DNA of 64,000 nucleotides from Phragmites australis (GCF_958298935.1 NC_084934.1:7752501-7816500), one strand, 5' to 3'; shown: positions 11,703 to 23,229, counted from the first letter of the stretch. Translations and numbers: made by a program. The notes: generated from the letters alone by a model not told the origin.

Positions 11703-12885
11703 GTAGCCCATTCAGACAATACTTCATACTACATGCCTCCTTTGCATGAGTGTCACTATTGTGGTGCACAATTTTGGTACCAGGAACGTGTGAAGAGATC
11801 ATACTCAGGTGAAGGAGAGCATGTTCGTTTCCATCTATGTTGTAGGGGAGGTAAGGTCAGCTTGCCGTTTCTAAAAGATTCTCCATTTCTAGTTGGATTG
11901 TTGAACCCAAATGGTGACACCTTATCTAATACTTCCTTAAATCTATAAGATCATACAATTCTATGTTTGCTTTCACGTCATTGGGTGCTAAAATTGACAC
12001 GGGTATAAATAAGGGTCCTGGACCATATGTCTTTAAAATTAATGGCCAGGTTTATCATCGAATTGGATCTTTACTATCGAACGAGGGTGAGTCTCCAGTG
12101 TATTCACAACTTTATATTTTTGACAATGAAAATGAGGTTGAAAATTGACTATCAATTTTTGATAGAGACAAAGATTGTGATAATGATAATGGAGTTGATA
12201 AAAGAATTGTTGAGGGTTTAGTGAGGATGTTTGATGAAACAAATGAACTGGCAAAATCATTTAGCTCAGCAAGGGACCTATTGGTTCAAAGCCATAGCCA
12301 ACCCTTGCGCCTTAGGCTCAAGGCTGCACCTCCGTATAGTGCACCAACATGATCTGAGATAACTGCTTTGGTAGTGGGTGGTTTTTTCGAGGAGAAGAAG
12401 AGTCTTGATATAATAATTCAAGATAAAGGTGGTGAGCTTAGAAGAACTAGCAACCTTCATTCCAACTATATGACTTTACAATACCCAATTATTTTCCCTT
12501 ATGGTGAGGAAGGCTTCAAGATAGGGAATAAATATAGTCGGTCGGGGATCTTGCGGGTTGGAGTTCGGTACGCGGTTATCATGCTTGAATATTATGCTTT
12601 CCGATTACAACAACGTAGGCGCGAGGCAACTACACTGATATGTGGTGATCGATTATTCTAGCAGTACATAGTTGATGCTTTTGCATCATTAGAGGATAAA
12701 CTTACATTCATCATAAAAAACAAGAAGAACTTAAGGTCTAATATTTACAAAGGTATCCAAGATGCGCTACACAAGGGTGATTTTGATGAAAACAATGTTG
12801 GAAAGAAAGTTATATTGCCTGCTAGCTTTACTGGAAGTAAAAGATATATGGTGCAAAACTACCAAGACGCAATGGCGATTTGTAG
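11703..12885 (+). pseudogene. Helitron Rep/helicase N-terminal region, broken and truncated
   Basis: Helitron RepHel proteins replicate and move rolling-circle transposons. This fragment shows the N-terminal zinc-binding region (CHYCGAQFWYQE, then CCRGGKV). It continues with FTSLGAKIDTGINKGPGPYV and YHRIGSLL, then LHSNYMTLQYPIIFPYGE, and finally the Helitron-like N domain (YYAFRLQQRRRE, GKKVILPASFTGS, MVQNYQDAMAI). The frame is broken by stops, for example after ENEVEN near 12146 and after GDRLF near 12660, and by frame changes around 12365. The sequence stops abruptly after DAMAI at about 12885, before the HUH nuclease motifs and helicase. No Helitron ends were found. Confidence 0.8.
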
Positions 12886-13042
12886 GTTCTAACGAACAAA
12901 ACCAAGTGCGGCTTATATGTATATAGGCATACGCGTGGTAAAACCACCTTAGAAGCTTCCTTACCTCGTCTAAATCCATGGCAATAGTGCTAATAGAATG
13001 CGCCCTCCGTGCACTCATGGTCAAAAAGAGCGAGGGGGTCGC
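12886..13042. other. Short segment sharing sequence with the adjacent LTR start
   Basis: It opens with TAACGAACAAAACCAAGTGC, almost the same as text at 13059 just inside the chromovirus LTR. It joins the broken Helitron to that LTR. It may be a leftover of another LTR copy or of a rearrangement. No coding signal was seen. Confidence 0.35.
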
Positions 13043-15929
13043 TGTTATACCCGGTTTTAACGAACAAAACTAAGTGCGGCTTATGTGTGCCCAGAAAATT
13101 TAACACACATAAGGACATCATAGGTGAAATAACAAAAGTAATACTATAACTTATAACCGTTTAACTCTTACACAAAGACTTCACCTAAACAACTCTACTA
13201 ACCAAACTATAGCTTCTAAACAATGGCAGCGGAACAAAAGCATCGGCAACCATAGAAACTCCATAGACACCAACTGGGGATCACACTCCTAGTACTCCAG
13301 GTCATCATCTTGAAAGTTTTCCACTGAGGAACATATGTATTGAGGGAGATAGCAAGGGTGAGCACATGGAGTACTCAGCAAGTGGGTGAAAGAAAATAAT
13401 GATATGCAGGCTTGTAACAAAAGTAGGCTGACATAAGGTATATTTGCATAAATGCGAGTAAAGAAAATAGTAATGTGATTGAAAAGCTTTAAGCAGTTAT
13501 TAAGTGATTATGCCCATATGACCCAAACCATTATTATCCGAGAACAACCACCTTGCAAACCACAACCAACTAACCAACACCAAACCATACCCATAACCAA
13601 CTAATCATGTGAGGATCCAAGCCTCCCAAACCGCAGGCATGGCTGTTATAATAGTTTTACACTTTGCAGAGGTTGTCCAACTTTTAGCGACGAGTCGTGA
13701 CATCCATGTTGCCGTGTTTGCAAGACACTTAACACACGCCAGTGGTATGCCACCAGGAGATCACTATGAAGCACGGTCCATCAATTAGGTCCTGGTACCC
13801 CAACAAATGTGAAGCAGGTGTCTAACTGATATGCTATGTCTTACCCATATCGGCCTCATGTTTGAACGATATTTCTTAGGTTGTCGCTCCATGACCAGTC
13901 CTTAATAAGGTTACACATGTTTCACTTGTTTACACTTGGGCAAAGACTATCCAACGGGTAATAACCATCAAATGTTAAAGGATATCCAGAACCTATACAA
14001 ATGTTAACGGACATCCAGAACAGTAGCAAATGTTAAAGGACATCCAGAACCTATCATTATGTTTGGAACGTATCCACAAGCCGACCAACATTAACAAACC
14101 ATCTCTTTGCCCAAATCCTAAGTTCCATGTTGCTATGTCATGTTTATCATTATAGTTGCATATATCCATTAATCAGTTATATGACACTTTCCAATATCTC
14201 GACAGCATGGCTAAGCAATTTTACCCACAAGACCTATATTAACTACCACTTAGGCTTCAAGGAATGTGAAGGAAGAACTAGGTAAACCCTAACATAGGTG
14301 ACTACTCATCAAGTTGACAGACATCGCATGTTGTTTTATAAAATAAAAACATTTAAAAATATGGTTCAAGTTGATCAAGGACACTTGCCTTTTCCTTGTT
14401 GTTGCTCAGTGAACTCTAGCACTTGATCTTGATGCTCCTCAAACTGACCCAAGGCATTGACGTCTAATCGCACAATTACCAGTAAAGCACACAAACAAGA
14501 CACACTAAAAATAGAGCACAAAACAAAAGAACAACAAGATAAAATCTGACTAGAAAGATAGATCTCTAAAAACGTATCTAACGACGCAAGAATCGCTTAA
14601 AACGGAGCTACGACGAAAAAGTTATGATGGTTTTACTAAATGAGGGTTATTTTTGCAAAATTACCATGAATTTTGGGATTATTAGGTTTATTTATATACT
14701 GGAAAATCCTAATTATTGCACAAATATGATGTCAGCACCTCCACTGTTCGATGAACTGGCGCTATGGATCCGTTGACCAGACCTATGACCATGGTCCATG
14801 GTCCACGGTGGACCGGTCATAACCCAAAGGGGTACGATATAAATTCGACCCTTGGATCTAAATCCGACGATGAGAGAGGGAGAAAGGAGGTTGGCGGTCG
14901 GTAGCAAGAGCATGGACGGTGGAGGGGCTTCGGGTGCGGTGGTGCGCAACTGGCATTTCACCGAAACGACGCTCTAGCGGGCTGGGGACTCTGGCGAGCG
15001 GTGGTTCACAGTGAGGGAAGCACGAGAACTCACCTACGGTGTCAGCAAGGGCAGGGGAACACCGGGCTGGCTCGGCGACATGCGGCAATGGCTTCAGACA
15101 GTGGGGCCTCGGTGAGAGGCTCTATGGTATCAAAAACTCATCGAGGAGTTAGGGAAAACTTGCAGTGTGCTCTGAGGAGGATGCCTAGGCATCTATTTAT
15201 AGGCGGGGGAGCTCGAGAAGACCAGGGCGAGTCCGAATAGGGTTTGGCAGCGATAGGCAAAAAACGAGCTCGATTTTCCTTGTTTAAACGTGGTTTGTTG
15301 GGGATAGGGCCGATAAGAGATAGAGGGGATCCCGAGGATTTGATTGGGTAAGTTTCTAGAAGGTCTTTAGTTTGGGTTCGGCTCTGATTTGGACGGAATG
15401 CGGTGGCCAGCGCGTGTTCGAGCTCGAGTCAGAATCCGACTAGAGGTATGAGATGGGCCCAACATGTGGGGTCCACATGTCGGCAGCTCGGGATGAAAGC
15501 TGCATGGGGGAAGGCACGTTTGTGAGGAAGAGGTGCCAGGTGCCCGGAACACGGGCTATGGTTTGGCCGGCTAGGCTGAGCGGGCGCTGGCTGGGCTGAG
15601 GCCCAAGAGGAGAGGAGGGGAGGGATGGGGCAGGTTGGGCCGAAGGGAGGAAATGGCAGCCTAGGTAGAGTTTTTGGTTTTCCTTTTCTATTCTATGCTT
15701 CTCCAAATCAAACTAAGGCAAAACAAACCAAGCCAAATGAAACCCAACAAAAACCAAATAAACCCTAAAATGCCTATTTTTGCATGAATGCAGTCAAACA
15801 AAATATAACCCAAGTCAAATTTTGAATTTGGTTTTAGAAATTAGGTTTTATCATATTCTATTTGTTTGGACCTTAATTAATTCTAGAAAATTTTTAAGAA
15901 TTTGAGAAAATGAAAGCCAGGGTGTTACA
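13043..15929 (-). mobile_element. 3' LTR of a Tekay/Del-type gypsy chromovirus
   Basis: On the minus strand this LTR starts TGTAACACCC at 15929 and ends GGGTATAACA at 13043, 2887 bp. Just upstream (minus sense) is the polypurine-like tract AAGGGGGTAGGTT, which makes it the 3' LTR of the pol fragment at 15930-17337. A good TATA box, CTATAAATAG, lies on the minus strand at about 15190-15201. A 29-bp triple tandem repeat is at 13970-14056. Its outer flank GTCGC would be one target-duplication copy, but the partner cannot be checked because the element's 5' end is missing. Open frames within are chance. Confidence 0.8.
13970..14056. repeat. 29-bp tandem repeat, three copies, in the chromovirus LTR
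   Basis: Three head-to-tail units start at 13970, 13999 and 14028, each close to AAATGTTAAAGGACATCCAG followed by AACCTATAC or a variant. It lies in the R-U5 part of the LTR. No function is evident. Confidence 0.85.
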
Positions 15930-17337
15930 AACCTACCCCCTTGGAATGAATCTCGCCCTCGAGATTCAGACAGACAAGAGAAAAGATGAGGAAACTCTGA
16001 CTTCAGATCTTCTTCTCTTTCCCATGTTGCTTCATCCTCTGAGTGGTGACTCCACTGCACTTTGCACATTAGTAACACTTTAGTTCTAGTAACCCTTTCT
16101 GATCTTTCAATGATCTTTACTGGATACTTTGTATAGGAGAGATCTTCTTGAACATCCAACTCTTTCATTGGCAACTGTTCTTCGGGCACTCGAAGACTTC
16201 AACTGAGACACATGAAAGACATCATACACATCTGCCAGCTAAGGTGGTAACTCCAACTGATAAGATACTTCTCCTCTTTTATCCAGTATCTTGAAAGGTC
16301 CAATGAATCATGGTGATAACTTCCCTTTGACTTTAAATCTATGAAGACCTCTTATGGGCAAAACCTTAAGATAGACAAAATCTCCAATTTCCAAAACCAT
16401 TCTCTTCGTCTGTTGTCAGCATAACTTTTCTGTCTTGATTGAGCAATCCTTAGGTTCAACTCTCTCAAATTATCTGAACTTGTTTTTCTACATCTCGTAG
16501 AACTTCTACTCCAAAAACTTGACTTTCACCAGTCTCATTCCAGAACAATGGTGTTCTACACTTTCTTCCATATAAGGCTTCAAACTGAGACATTTGAAGA
16601 CTTGCCTGATAGCTATTGTTGTACGAGAACTCTACATATGGCAAACTCTTATACCAACTTTTACCATACTTTAGGGCACAAGCTCTTAACATATCCTCGA
16701 GTATCTGATTTACTCTCTTAGTCTAACCATCTGTTTGGGGGTGATACGCAGAACTAAAATTTAGCTTCGTGTCCATAAACTCATGTAGCTTCTACAAAAA
16801 ACTTGGAAGTAAATTGAGTTTCTCTATCGGAGACAATCTTCGTTGCCACACCGTGCAAACACACTATTCTCGATATATACAGCTCTGCTAGTCTGGCACT
16901 ACTATATGTACTCTTATCTGAGATAAAGTGAGTGACTTTAGTCACACGGTCAACTGTAAACCATATCGAATCATATCCTCCTTGCATACAGGGTAATCCG
17001 ACAATGAAATCCATACCAATTTTCTCCCATTTCCATTCAGATATCTTTAAAGGTTGTAGAAATCCTGCTGGTCTCTGATGTTCTACCTTATCTTTCTAAC
17101 AAGTATCACACAAAGCTATATACTCTACTACATCTCTCTTCATTCCATACCACCAGTAGAGATCCTTGAGATCATGATACATCTTCAGGCTTCCAGGGTG
17201 AATAGAATACGCTGAATCATGAGCTTCCCTTAGAATCAACTCTTTAATGGCCTTCTGCTTTTGCACACAGATTCTCTTCTTGAACCATACAGTACCTTGA
17301 CTGTCCTCTGTAAACCCTAGTTTATGATACTTGCTTC
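15930..17337 (-). pseudogene. Gypsy chromovirus integrase and chromodomain, 5'-truncated
   Basis: This is the end of a Tekay-type pol gene, read from 17337 down to 15930. It begins inside the integrase zinc-binding region (KMYHDLKDLYWW, then a CDTC-like pair). It passes the catalytic core (MDFIVGLPCMQGGYDS, FTVDRVTKVTHFI, IVSDRETQFTSKFF) and FSYNNSYQASLQMSQFEALY. It ends with a chromodomain (KVQWSHHSEDEATWERE) in the frame at 15851-16189. That last frame reads into the LTR. Stops and frame changes between blocks make it inactive. Protease, RT, RNase H and the 5' LTR are absent: the element breaks off near 17337 against unrelated sequence. The chromodomain would guide insertion to heterochromatin in active relatives. 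Confidence 0.85.
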
Positions 17338-17882
17338 TTCAGTATGCTAATGATTTCCTTTAACTCATTGTTCTCAGCGATGAGGTTATCATTTTCTCCT
17401 TTTTTTGGCCTTCATAATGGATATTTTGTTCCGCAACCTTGTAATTTTTGCTTCCATTTCATCATTTCCTACAAGCAACTTAGTGCGGCTATTTTGCATA
17501 AATGTGAGATTCCTCTCAAGTTCATCCCTTTCTTCAACAACTTCCTTGCATATTTTAGCAATCTCCATGACCCTTTTTTTCCCCACAATTTCAAATCCTA
17601 TCCTTTGAAGTCATTGATTTTAACAAGGCCATATTTCTCTAAATGTTGCACAATGCAACAAGCAGCTTTCCTAATAGCTCTTCCTACAGAGATTGGTAAT
17701 GTCCCTTTACATTCTCATGGGCCATTGAATCCCCTAGACACCCAGCTAACAAGGTGCACTTCTAGAATAGCATGAAAGGCCCGGTTAGCTCTTTTCTCAT
17801 ATGTTATTTTTGGTACCTGTAGTCCAAGTTTATCCACAATTTTTGCTAGGATCTTCACGTAACTCAAGGTTATTATAGCCAT
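17338..17882 (-). pseudogene. Unrecognised protein remnant with C-terminal coiled coil
   Basis: Read from an ATG at 17882. The N-terminal part (AKIVDKLGLQVPKITYEKRA, RAFHAILEV, RGFNGP, ECKG, GRAIRKAACCIVQHLEKYGL) has helix-strand-helix spacing that recalls a divergent double-stranded-RNA-binding fold. The C-terminal part is heptad-rich (EIAKICKEVVEERDELERNL, NNELKEIISILKKQ). A TGA after NGP, a TAG after FKG and a frame change in the coiled coil break it. It abuts the truncated chromovirus at about 17337. I do not recognise the family. The RNA-binding idea is inference from pattern only. It may be related to the split gene at 22486-28536. Confidence 0.4.
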
Positions 17883-18125
17883 AGTAAATTGTACACTGGA
17901 ATAAAAAAATGTGAAAGTTATACTTTATGCATTACAATCAAACCATGATAGGTATATGATGACAGGATAGTTTGATAAAATACTTGTGCTAGATAAACGA
18001 TGATGCCTATTTTTTTCGAGCTGGGTCTTAGCAACTATTAAGTATAGATAAATCATCAAACATAATGACCACTAAGTGTAAGTACTATAAAAATGTTGAC
18101 ATGCATTGGTTGTTGTCAAACATAC

Positions 18126-18368
18126 TGTTAAAATATGTGTCGAATATGTGTGCAGGGTCGAATAGGTGGGACTAGGAATAGAGTTGTAGTCGGACTCTTA
18201 ATTCTGAATATTTAAATACAAGGCACCACAGTTGGGAAGGAGCGCCCATAGTTATGCCCCGAGGATGTAGGCATGTTGGTCGAATCTCGTTAAAACATAT
18301 CGTGTCTTGTGTGTTGATCTTGTGCTTGGCTTGTCGCTCCTGGTGATGCTTCCGCTAAAATCCTAACA
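18126..18368 (+). repeat. 5' LTR of the gag-only copia element
   Basis: 243 bp, starting TGTTAAAATATGTG and ending TCCTAACA. It is about 50 bp shorter than the 3' LTR because of two deletions, after GCAGGGTC and before GGGAAGGAGC. Confidence 0.85.
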
Positions 18369-18383
18369 AGTGGTACCAGAGCC

Positions 18384-19953
18384 ATGGAGAAAGATCAAGA
18401 AAAGATGCGAGGATATGTTCCACACCGTGCAAGGCTTGCATGGGTCTGGGGAAGGACAGGAAAGGTGGAGCATGGCAGCGATCGACGATTAGATCGGTGG
18501 ATTCAGACACTTCGAGAATGGTGGCTCAAACCGTTCGATGGGCTGCATCAACGGGGATCTATCCAGACGTAGAGATCGAGTTGATGGCGGCTGGTGGCTA
18601 TTGTTCGATAGGGGTCAGTCAGACGTGACGGCCAGGTTCGACGGTGTGGCTGGAAGATATCACGAACAAGGCGGCGGCTTCGACTCATGATCTGATTGAC
18701 GGGCAGTCAATCTAGATCGAAGCGGCTATTGTTGGCTCAAGGTGGAACAGTGATAGCGGTGGCGAAAGTATGGTGGACTTCAGAGGTTGCGAAGGCGTTC
18801 AGGATTGCGAAGCAGCGGCGGTAGCGTAGGTGATGGGCACGCGTTGGAACGACTGGTCTGTCGTGTGAGGGGCGTTGGCGTGTTGCGTACGCAGATGTAC
18901 GTGGACGGCGAGTGGAGATCGGCTCGGGCACGAAGCAGGCGGGCGACTCAGTTGCATCCAGCAGGGACGCACGGCGGGCGTAAGTGACATGGATGGCCCG
19001 TGCGGATCTGGCGCGTGGACACGTGATGCAGCCAGGGCGACGCGTGGTGACGGACGTCGGTTGTGGTCCAGCACGAGCCACGTGGCAGACGGAGACGGCC
19101 CGTGGAGATCATGCGTGCAGGACTGTGCGGCTGGGCAGGAGGCGCTCGGCCTGTGGCTAGCTCGGTGCGGAAGGCCCAGGTCGCAACATGCGTGGCTGAG
19201 GCAGCCGGTCAAGGTGACCGAATTGGTACCGTGCGACAGTCAGCGTGATCGGATCAGTTTTTTGGTTTCTTGGCTGGGAACATGAGCGACGTGAATGGCT
19301 TGGATCGACTCGGTTCCAGAGGCCTAGGAAGCTCGGATGTGGCATTAAAAAAGAGGCAGGCTCATGATGCTGAAGTTCATGTTTGGATCGGTTTCAGCAG
19401 GCGTGTTCGGCTCGGTGGGTCCAGCTTAGGGAGACGTGGATTGATCACGAGTTGGAGTCGGTCACATTTTAGTTGCACGTATAGGGCTCGTAAGTGAGGC
19501 GAAGACCGTCTATGCACAGCTCGGGTGTGATATCTCGCGAGATCCAGGCGGGCGTGTCGGTCATGTCCGATTGGGATATCGGTTGGAGTTGGGACCGTGG
19601 AGTGCCGGCCTGGGAAATAAATAGAACCAAGCAAGGGCTGCCGTACAGGAGCGACATATCAGAATGCAGAGGCAACAAAACAAGGAGTTCACGGGATTAT
19701 GGGAGAACTGCAATCGTGCTGTGTGAACCGTTGCTTGTGGCGGTTGACGGCGAATGGTGGGTCGGCTTCATCGTGTGCAAGCGACGTGGCAGACGACGGG
19801 GCTCAAGAGCAGCGGATCGTGCATGAGCGTTGTACGAGGCAGCGTGTGCATGGTGGTGCATTTAGGCAGGGCATGGGAACAAGTGTGTGGAGGCACGTTC
19901 AACACACGTGAGGTATGCGTGAGCGGGATTCGGTAGTCTGCGGCAACAGGCAG
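18384..19953 (+). other. Long GC-rich leader of the gag-only copia element
   Basis: About 1.57 kb between primer site and gag start, rich in G and C, with open frames in several frames on both strands. None shows a recognisable domain. They fit base composition rather than genes. Leaders this long are unusual for copia. It could hold packaging signals or captured DNA, but nothing identifies a source. Confidence 0.5.
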
Positions 19954-21183
19954 ATGGCGTCGATGGCATCCAAATTCAAGGTGATGAGATTTGATGGGAC
20001 TGACAACTTCGGGCTTTGGCAGACAAGGGTGAAGGACCTGCTGGCACAACAGGGTATCCTGAAGGCTTTGCAAGTAATGAAGCCTGCCACGGTAGATGAT
20101 GACAAGTGGGAGGAGATGCAGGCGCAAGCAGAGGCAACAATCAGGTTGTGTCTCTCCGATCAAATCATGTATCATGTCATGGATGAATCATCACCTAAGA
20201 AGATTTAGGATAAATTGGCTGTTCAATTCATGTCCAAGACATTGACTCAGAAGCTGTTTCTAAAGTAGAAACTCTATGGGCTAAAGATGCAGTAGGGGTC
20301 AGATCTTGCCGAGCACATAAACATCTTCAATCAATCGCTGATCTTATGAAGTGGAGGTGACAATTGATGATGAAGACAAGATGATTATTCTTCTGTGTTC
20401 CTTGCCAAGGTCTTATGAGCACTTGGTCACAACTCTAACGTATGGCAAAGAGGCAGTAAAAGTGGATGATATTCTTGCGGTGTTGTTTGCTCATGAACAA
20501 AGGAGGAAGAACAATGCTGGTGAGAGTTCATCTAGAGACGCTTTTTTATCAAGGGTGATCGACGTAGGGCGACTGACAAGAAAAAGAAGAAGAAGGGGCC
20601 ATAGTGCTATAAATGCAAGGATTGAGAACATGTGAGGAAAGATTGTGTAGAACTGAAGAAGGGTGTGGCAAATGTTGTGGTTTCCAAGGAAGATGACTCA
20701 GATAACGATGGTGATCTTCTTGTGCTATCAAGTGAAAAGTCTTGTGGTGAAGCGTGGCTGTTAGATTCAGCAAGTTCATATCATGCAACATCAAACAAGG
20801 AGTGGTTCTCTTCATACTCTGAAGGTGACTTTGGTCTTGCTCGCTTGGGAGATGACACGAGTTATCGTGTTATGGGAGTTGGCAATATTAAACTGAAGAT
20901 GTATGATGGACAAGAAGTGCTACTTGAGGGTGTTCGGTATGTGCCGGGACTTAGGAAGAATTTAATATTGCTTGGATTTCTACATGGAGAAGGTTCGTTG
21001 TATCAGGCGATGCTAGATAAGAAGATCTTGAAGGTGATGCAGGATGGCAAGACTGTGATGATAGGTGAGAAGACGAGAGATCATCAATACAATCTGAAAG
21101 GTGAAATCATGGATGTGGGAGCTGTAAATTTTACATATTACGTTCCTGGCAGTGAGGCATCCTCGTCGGGCTGTTCGAGATGA
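19954..21183 (+). pseudogene. Copia gag and aspartic protease, broken
   Basis: Starts at ATG 19954 (MASMASKFKVMRFDG). The gag part has the copia UBN2 pattern (NFGLWQTRVKDLL, CLSDQIMYHVMD, ILLCSLPRSYEHLVTTL). A zinc-knuckle region near 20600 has lost its frame. The protease part carries the active-site text LLDSASSYHAT where functional copies have D-S-G or D-S-A, then VRYVPGLRKNLILL. Stops near 20206 and frame changes near 20340 and 20630 inactivate it. The frame ends at 21183, only about 90 bases before the 3' LTR, so pol was lost by deletion rather than by point decay. Confidence 0.8.
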
Positions 21184-21271
21184 GCAGTAGAGATAGATGA
21201 CTCAAGTCTAGGTATACGGAGGTTCGCACATGATGGACTCAATTTGGCGACATATTCGCCAAGGTGGAGTT

Positions 21272-21565
21272 TGTTGGAATATCTTATTGAATATGTGTGC
21301 AGGGTCAGTTACAGATAGACTTGAGTTGTAATTAGGTGGGACTAGAAATAAAGTTATAGTCGAACTCTTAATTCCGGACATTTAAATAGAAGGCACCATC
21401 GTTGTAACCGTAGATCGACGAAAACAGTTAGGAAGGAGCACCCGTAGTTATGCTCCGAGAATATAGACATGTTTGACCGAATTTTGTTAAAAAATATCGT
21501 GTCTTATGTGTTAATCTTATACTTAACCTATCAACCCTGATAATACCTCCGATAAAAACCTAACG
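21272..21565 (+). repeat. 3' LTR of the gag-only copia element
   Basis: 294 bp, starting TGTTGGAATATC right after the purine tract and ending CCTAACG before the duplication CATAC. It keeps two segments missing from the 5' LTR, so it is nearer the parental length. Confidence 0.85.
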
Positions 21566-21570
21566 CATAC

Positions 21571-22485
21571 CGTATCCTCTACTGGTTCTCGATTGTGTTA
21601 AGACTCTTGCTACTCCCACGTCAACTATAGCCTTTGGAGTATGCATTCTTGAGCCACTACGGGTTCATGCTTACAGAGATGTAGCCAAAAGACGGGGTAG
21701 TGTGTGGTCAGTTTGCAAACACTATTTGCTTTAGTAAATTATATGCACATCAATAGTCCAATTGTCCTAGAGTTGAAGTGTTGTATCATATCACACTGAC
21801 ACATCTATACTGCTGTCATCGCTGAGCATGGACATTATGATTCTTGTCTACTAGCTAGCTCATGTCTCAATCAATATGTGCACAAGTCTTCTCTCTTATC
21901 CATAGACATAGGCATGATATATGCATGTAGTATTCGTTTCCTATTTATACAAGAACTTACCCACCACACTTCTCGCCTATCTGCTGCTTGCCATCTAGCA
22001 CACAAGCACTAAGGTAATTCAGACTTTCAAAAGTCTAGTTGCCTCTTTTTTTACCAAAGAAGACAAAAGAACAGTGTCTACTCCAGATGCTCAAATCTGT
22101 GCCATGAGGGTGCAAGGATATCCCCACATGATAATTATCTGTCACTTTAACTTTCAAAAGTCTAGCTGCCTCTTTTTTTACCAAAGAAGACAAAAGAACA
22201 GTGTCTACTCCAGATGCTCAAATCTGTGCCATGAGGGTGCAAGGATATCCCCACATGATAATTATCTGTCACTTTACTCTCCTGTTTGCTTTTGTATTCA
22301 CCTTGTTATTAAAACTTCTCATGTAGACATTGGGGATATAAATTTGAACAGAATATATGTAGTCAATATCTTTAGTTTTTTGCCTTTGTTTGGTAACTAA
22401 CTAATTATATGAAAATAATCATATGGTTGCTTACACGTCTCATATGTGTAGGATAAAATTGGTGCAGCTCAATTAAGGACACAAA
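21571..22485 (+). promoter_or_regulatory. Possible promoter and 5' leader of the split unknown gene
   Basis: CTATTTATAC at 21941-21950 is a plausible TATA box. The text ACTAAG|GTAATT near 22012 and TGTGTAG|GATAAAA near 22451 would fit a leader intron before the ATG at 22486. That intron would contain the 127-bp tandem duplication. This is inferred from signals only. Confidence 0.35.
22023..22276. repeat. 127-bp tandem duplication
   Basis: Two nearly identical head-to-tail units, 22023-22149 and 22150-22276, both starting ACTTTCAAAAGTCTAG. They differ at very few positions (for example AGTTGCC versus AGCTGCC), so the duplication is recent. An open frame runs through both copies but shows no known domain. 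Confidence 0.9.
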
Positions 22486-22952
22486 ATGGACAAGGGAAAA
22501 AGCGTGGTCGCAGAATCATCCTTGCAAGCATCAGAGAATGCCCAGGCCCATGCCTCTCAACCCAATGTATTTATTTACTTTCACCAATATTCATAGATAG
22601 TAAGTATCCTGCTCCGAGTTGTCCTTATTCCTTACTCAATAATTAGTTCCTTGGATTAGCATATGCATCCAGCTTCTAACTGGATTCACTTATTCTTGTG
22701 TAGGACCCTAGAGTTATTTACATCTCACGCAAAAACATTCTGAGGCAAATGACTAGCAAGTTAGGCGCAACTATCTGCACAGAAGGGATAGTGAAGCTAG
22801 ATCAAAATCACAGGATAGCATGGCTCACAATTGAAATTCCCCTCAGAACAATACGGAAGTTGTGATACTTGAGAGTTTCGATGGCAGCTCTTGCAGGAGC
22901 GATTATGATGTAGAGGAAAACGTGTTAGAAATAGCAATTACCTATTTCATAT
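22486..22952 (+). pseudogene. Unrecognised gene, 5' part, interrupted by a copia element
   Basis: Starts MDKGKSVVAESSLQ at 22486. A probable intron 22567-22703 (AAT|GTATTT ... TGTAG|GACCCT) joins to DPRVIYISRKNILRQMTSKL, then RIAWLTIEIP. A frame change near 22845 moves into the frame VVILESFDGS, DVEENVLEIAITYFI, which runs to the copia insertion at 22953. The reading continues on the far side at 28169 when one CATAT copy is ignored. The helix-strand pattern (ILRQMTSKL, RIAWLTIEI, FDG, VLEIAITYF) recalls the remnant at 17338-17882 and possibly a divergent dsRNA-binding fold. That is an inference. I do not recognise the family. Confidence 0.45.
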
Positions 22953-23229
22953 TGTTGATTGTGATCCGAATTTTTTTGGGTCAGATAAGGGACGCTTTCA
23001 GTTCATATTCTGGAACAGTTGTATTAGACTCGAGTCGTATATATCCACTCCTATAAATATATCTTGTAAGATGCAAGGAGAGCCAAGACGTCCATTGTAA
23101 TCCCCTGTATTGTACACATCCCTGATATAGTGAAGATCACCGATTGGTGTCTGTGGTTTTTTCCCGCAAGAGTTTTTCACGTAAAAAATTGTGTCTCGTG
23201 TTCAATCTTGTCGTGCTTTATTTCTACCA
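22953..23229 (+). repeat. 5' LTR of the Tork-like copia
   Basis: Starts TGTTGATTGTGATCC and ends TTTCTACCA (3' LTR: TTTCTAACA). TATA-like CCTATAAATATATC lies at about 23051-23064. Confidence 0.9.

Larger units (their letters stand above)
18126..21565 (+). mobile_element. Copia-type LTR element carrying only gag and protease (non-autonomous)
   Basis: A complete element with 5' LTR 18126-18368 and 3' LTR 21272-21565, flanked by CATAC at 18121-18125 and 21566-21570. A primer site complementary to initiator tRNA-Met (TGGTACCAGAGCC, 18371-18383) and a purine tract (AAGGTGGAGTT) before the 3' LTR are present. Between them are a GC-rich leader of about 1.5 kb and gag-protease remains. Integrase, RT and RNase H are absent, so movement would depend on another copia's enzymes. 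The last LTR base is G where the 5' LTR has A. Primer site and gag resemble the Tork group. Confidence 0.85.

Noticed and set aside
18737..19345. Overlapping open frames of 60-137 codons on both strands
   Set aside because: They lie in the GC-rich leader of the gag-only copia, occur in several frames at once and show no domain or splice structure.
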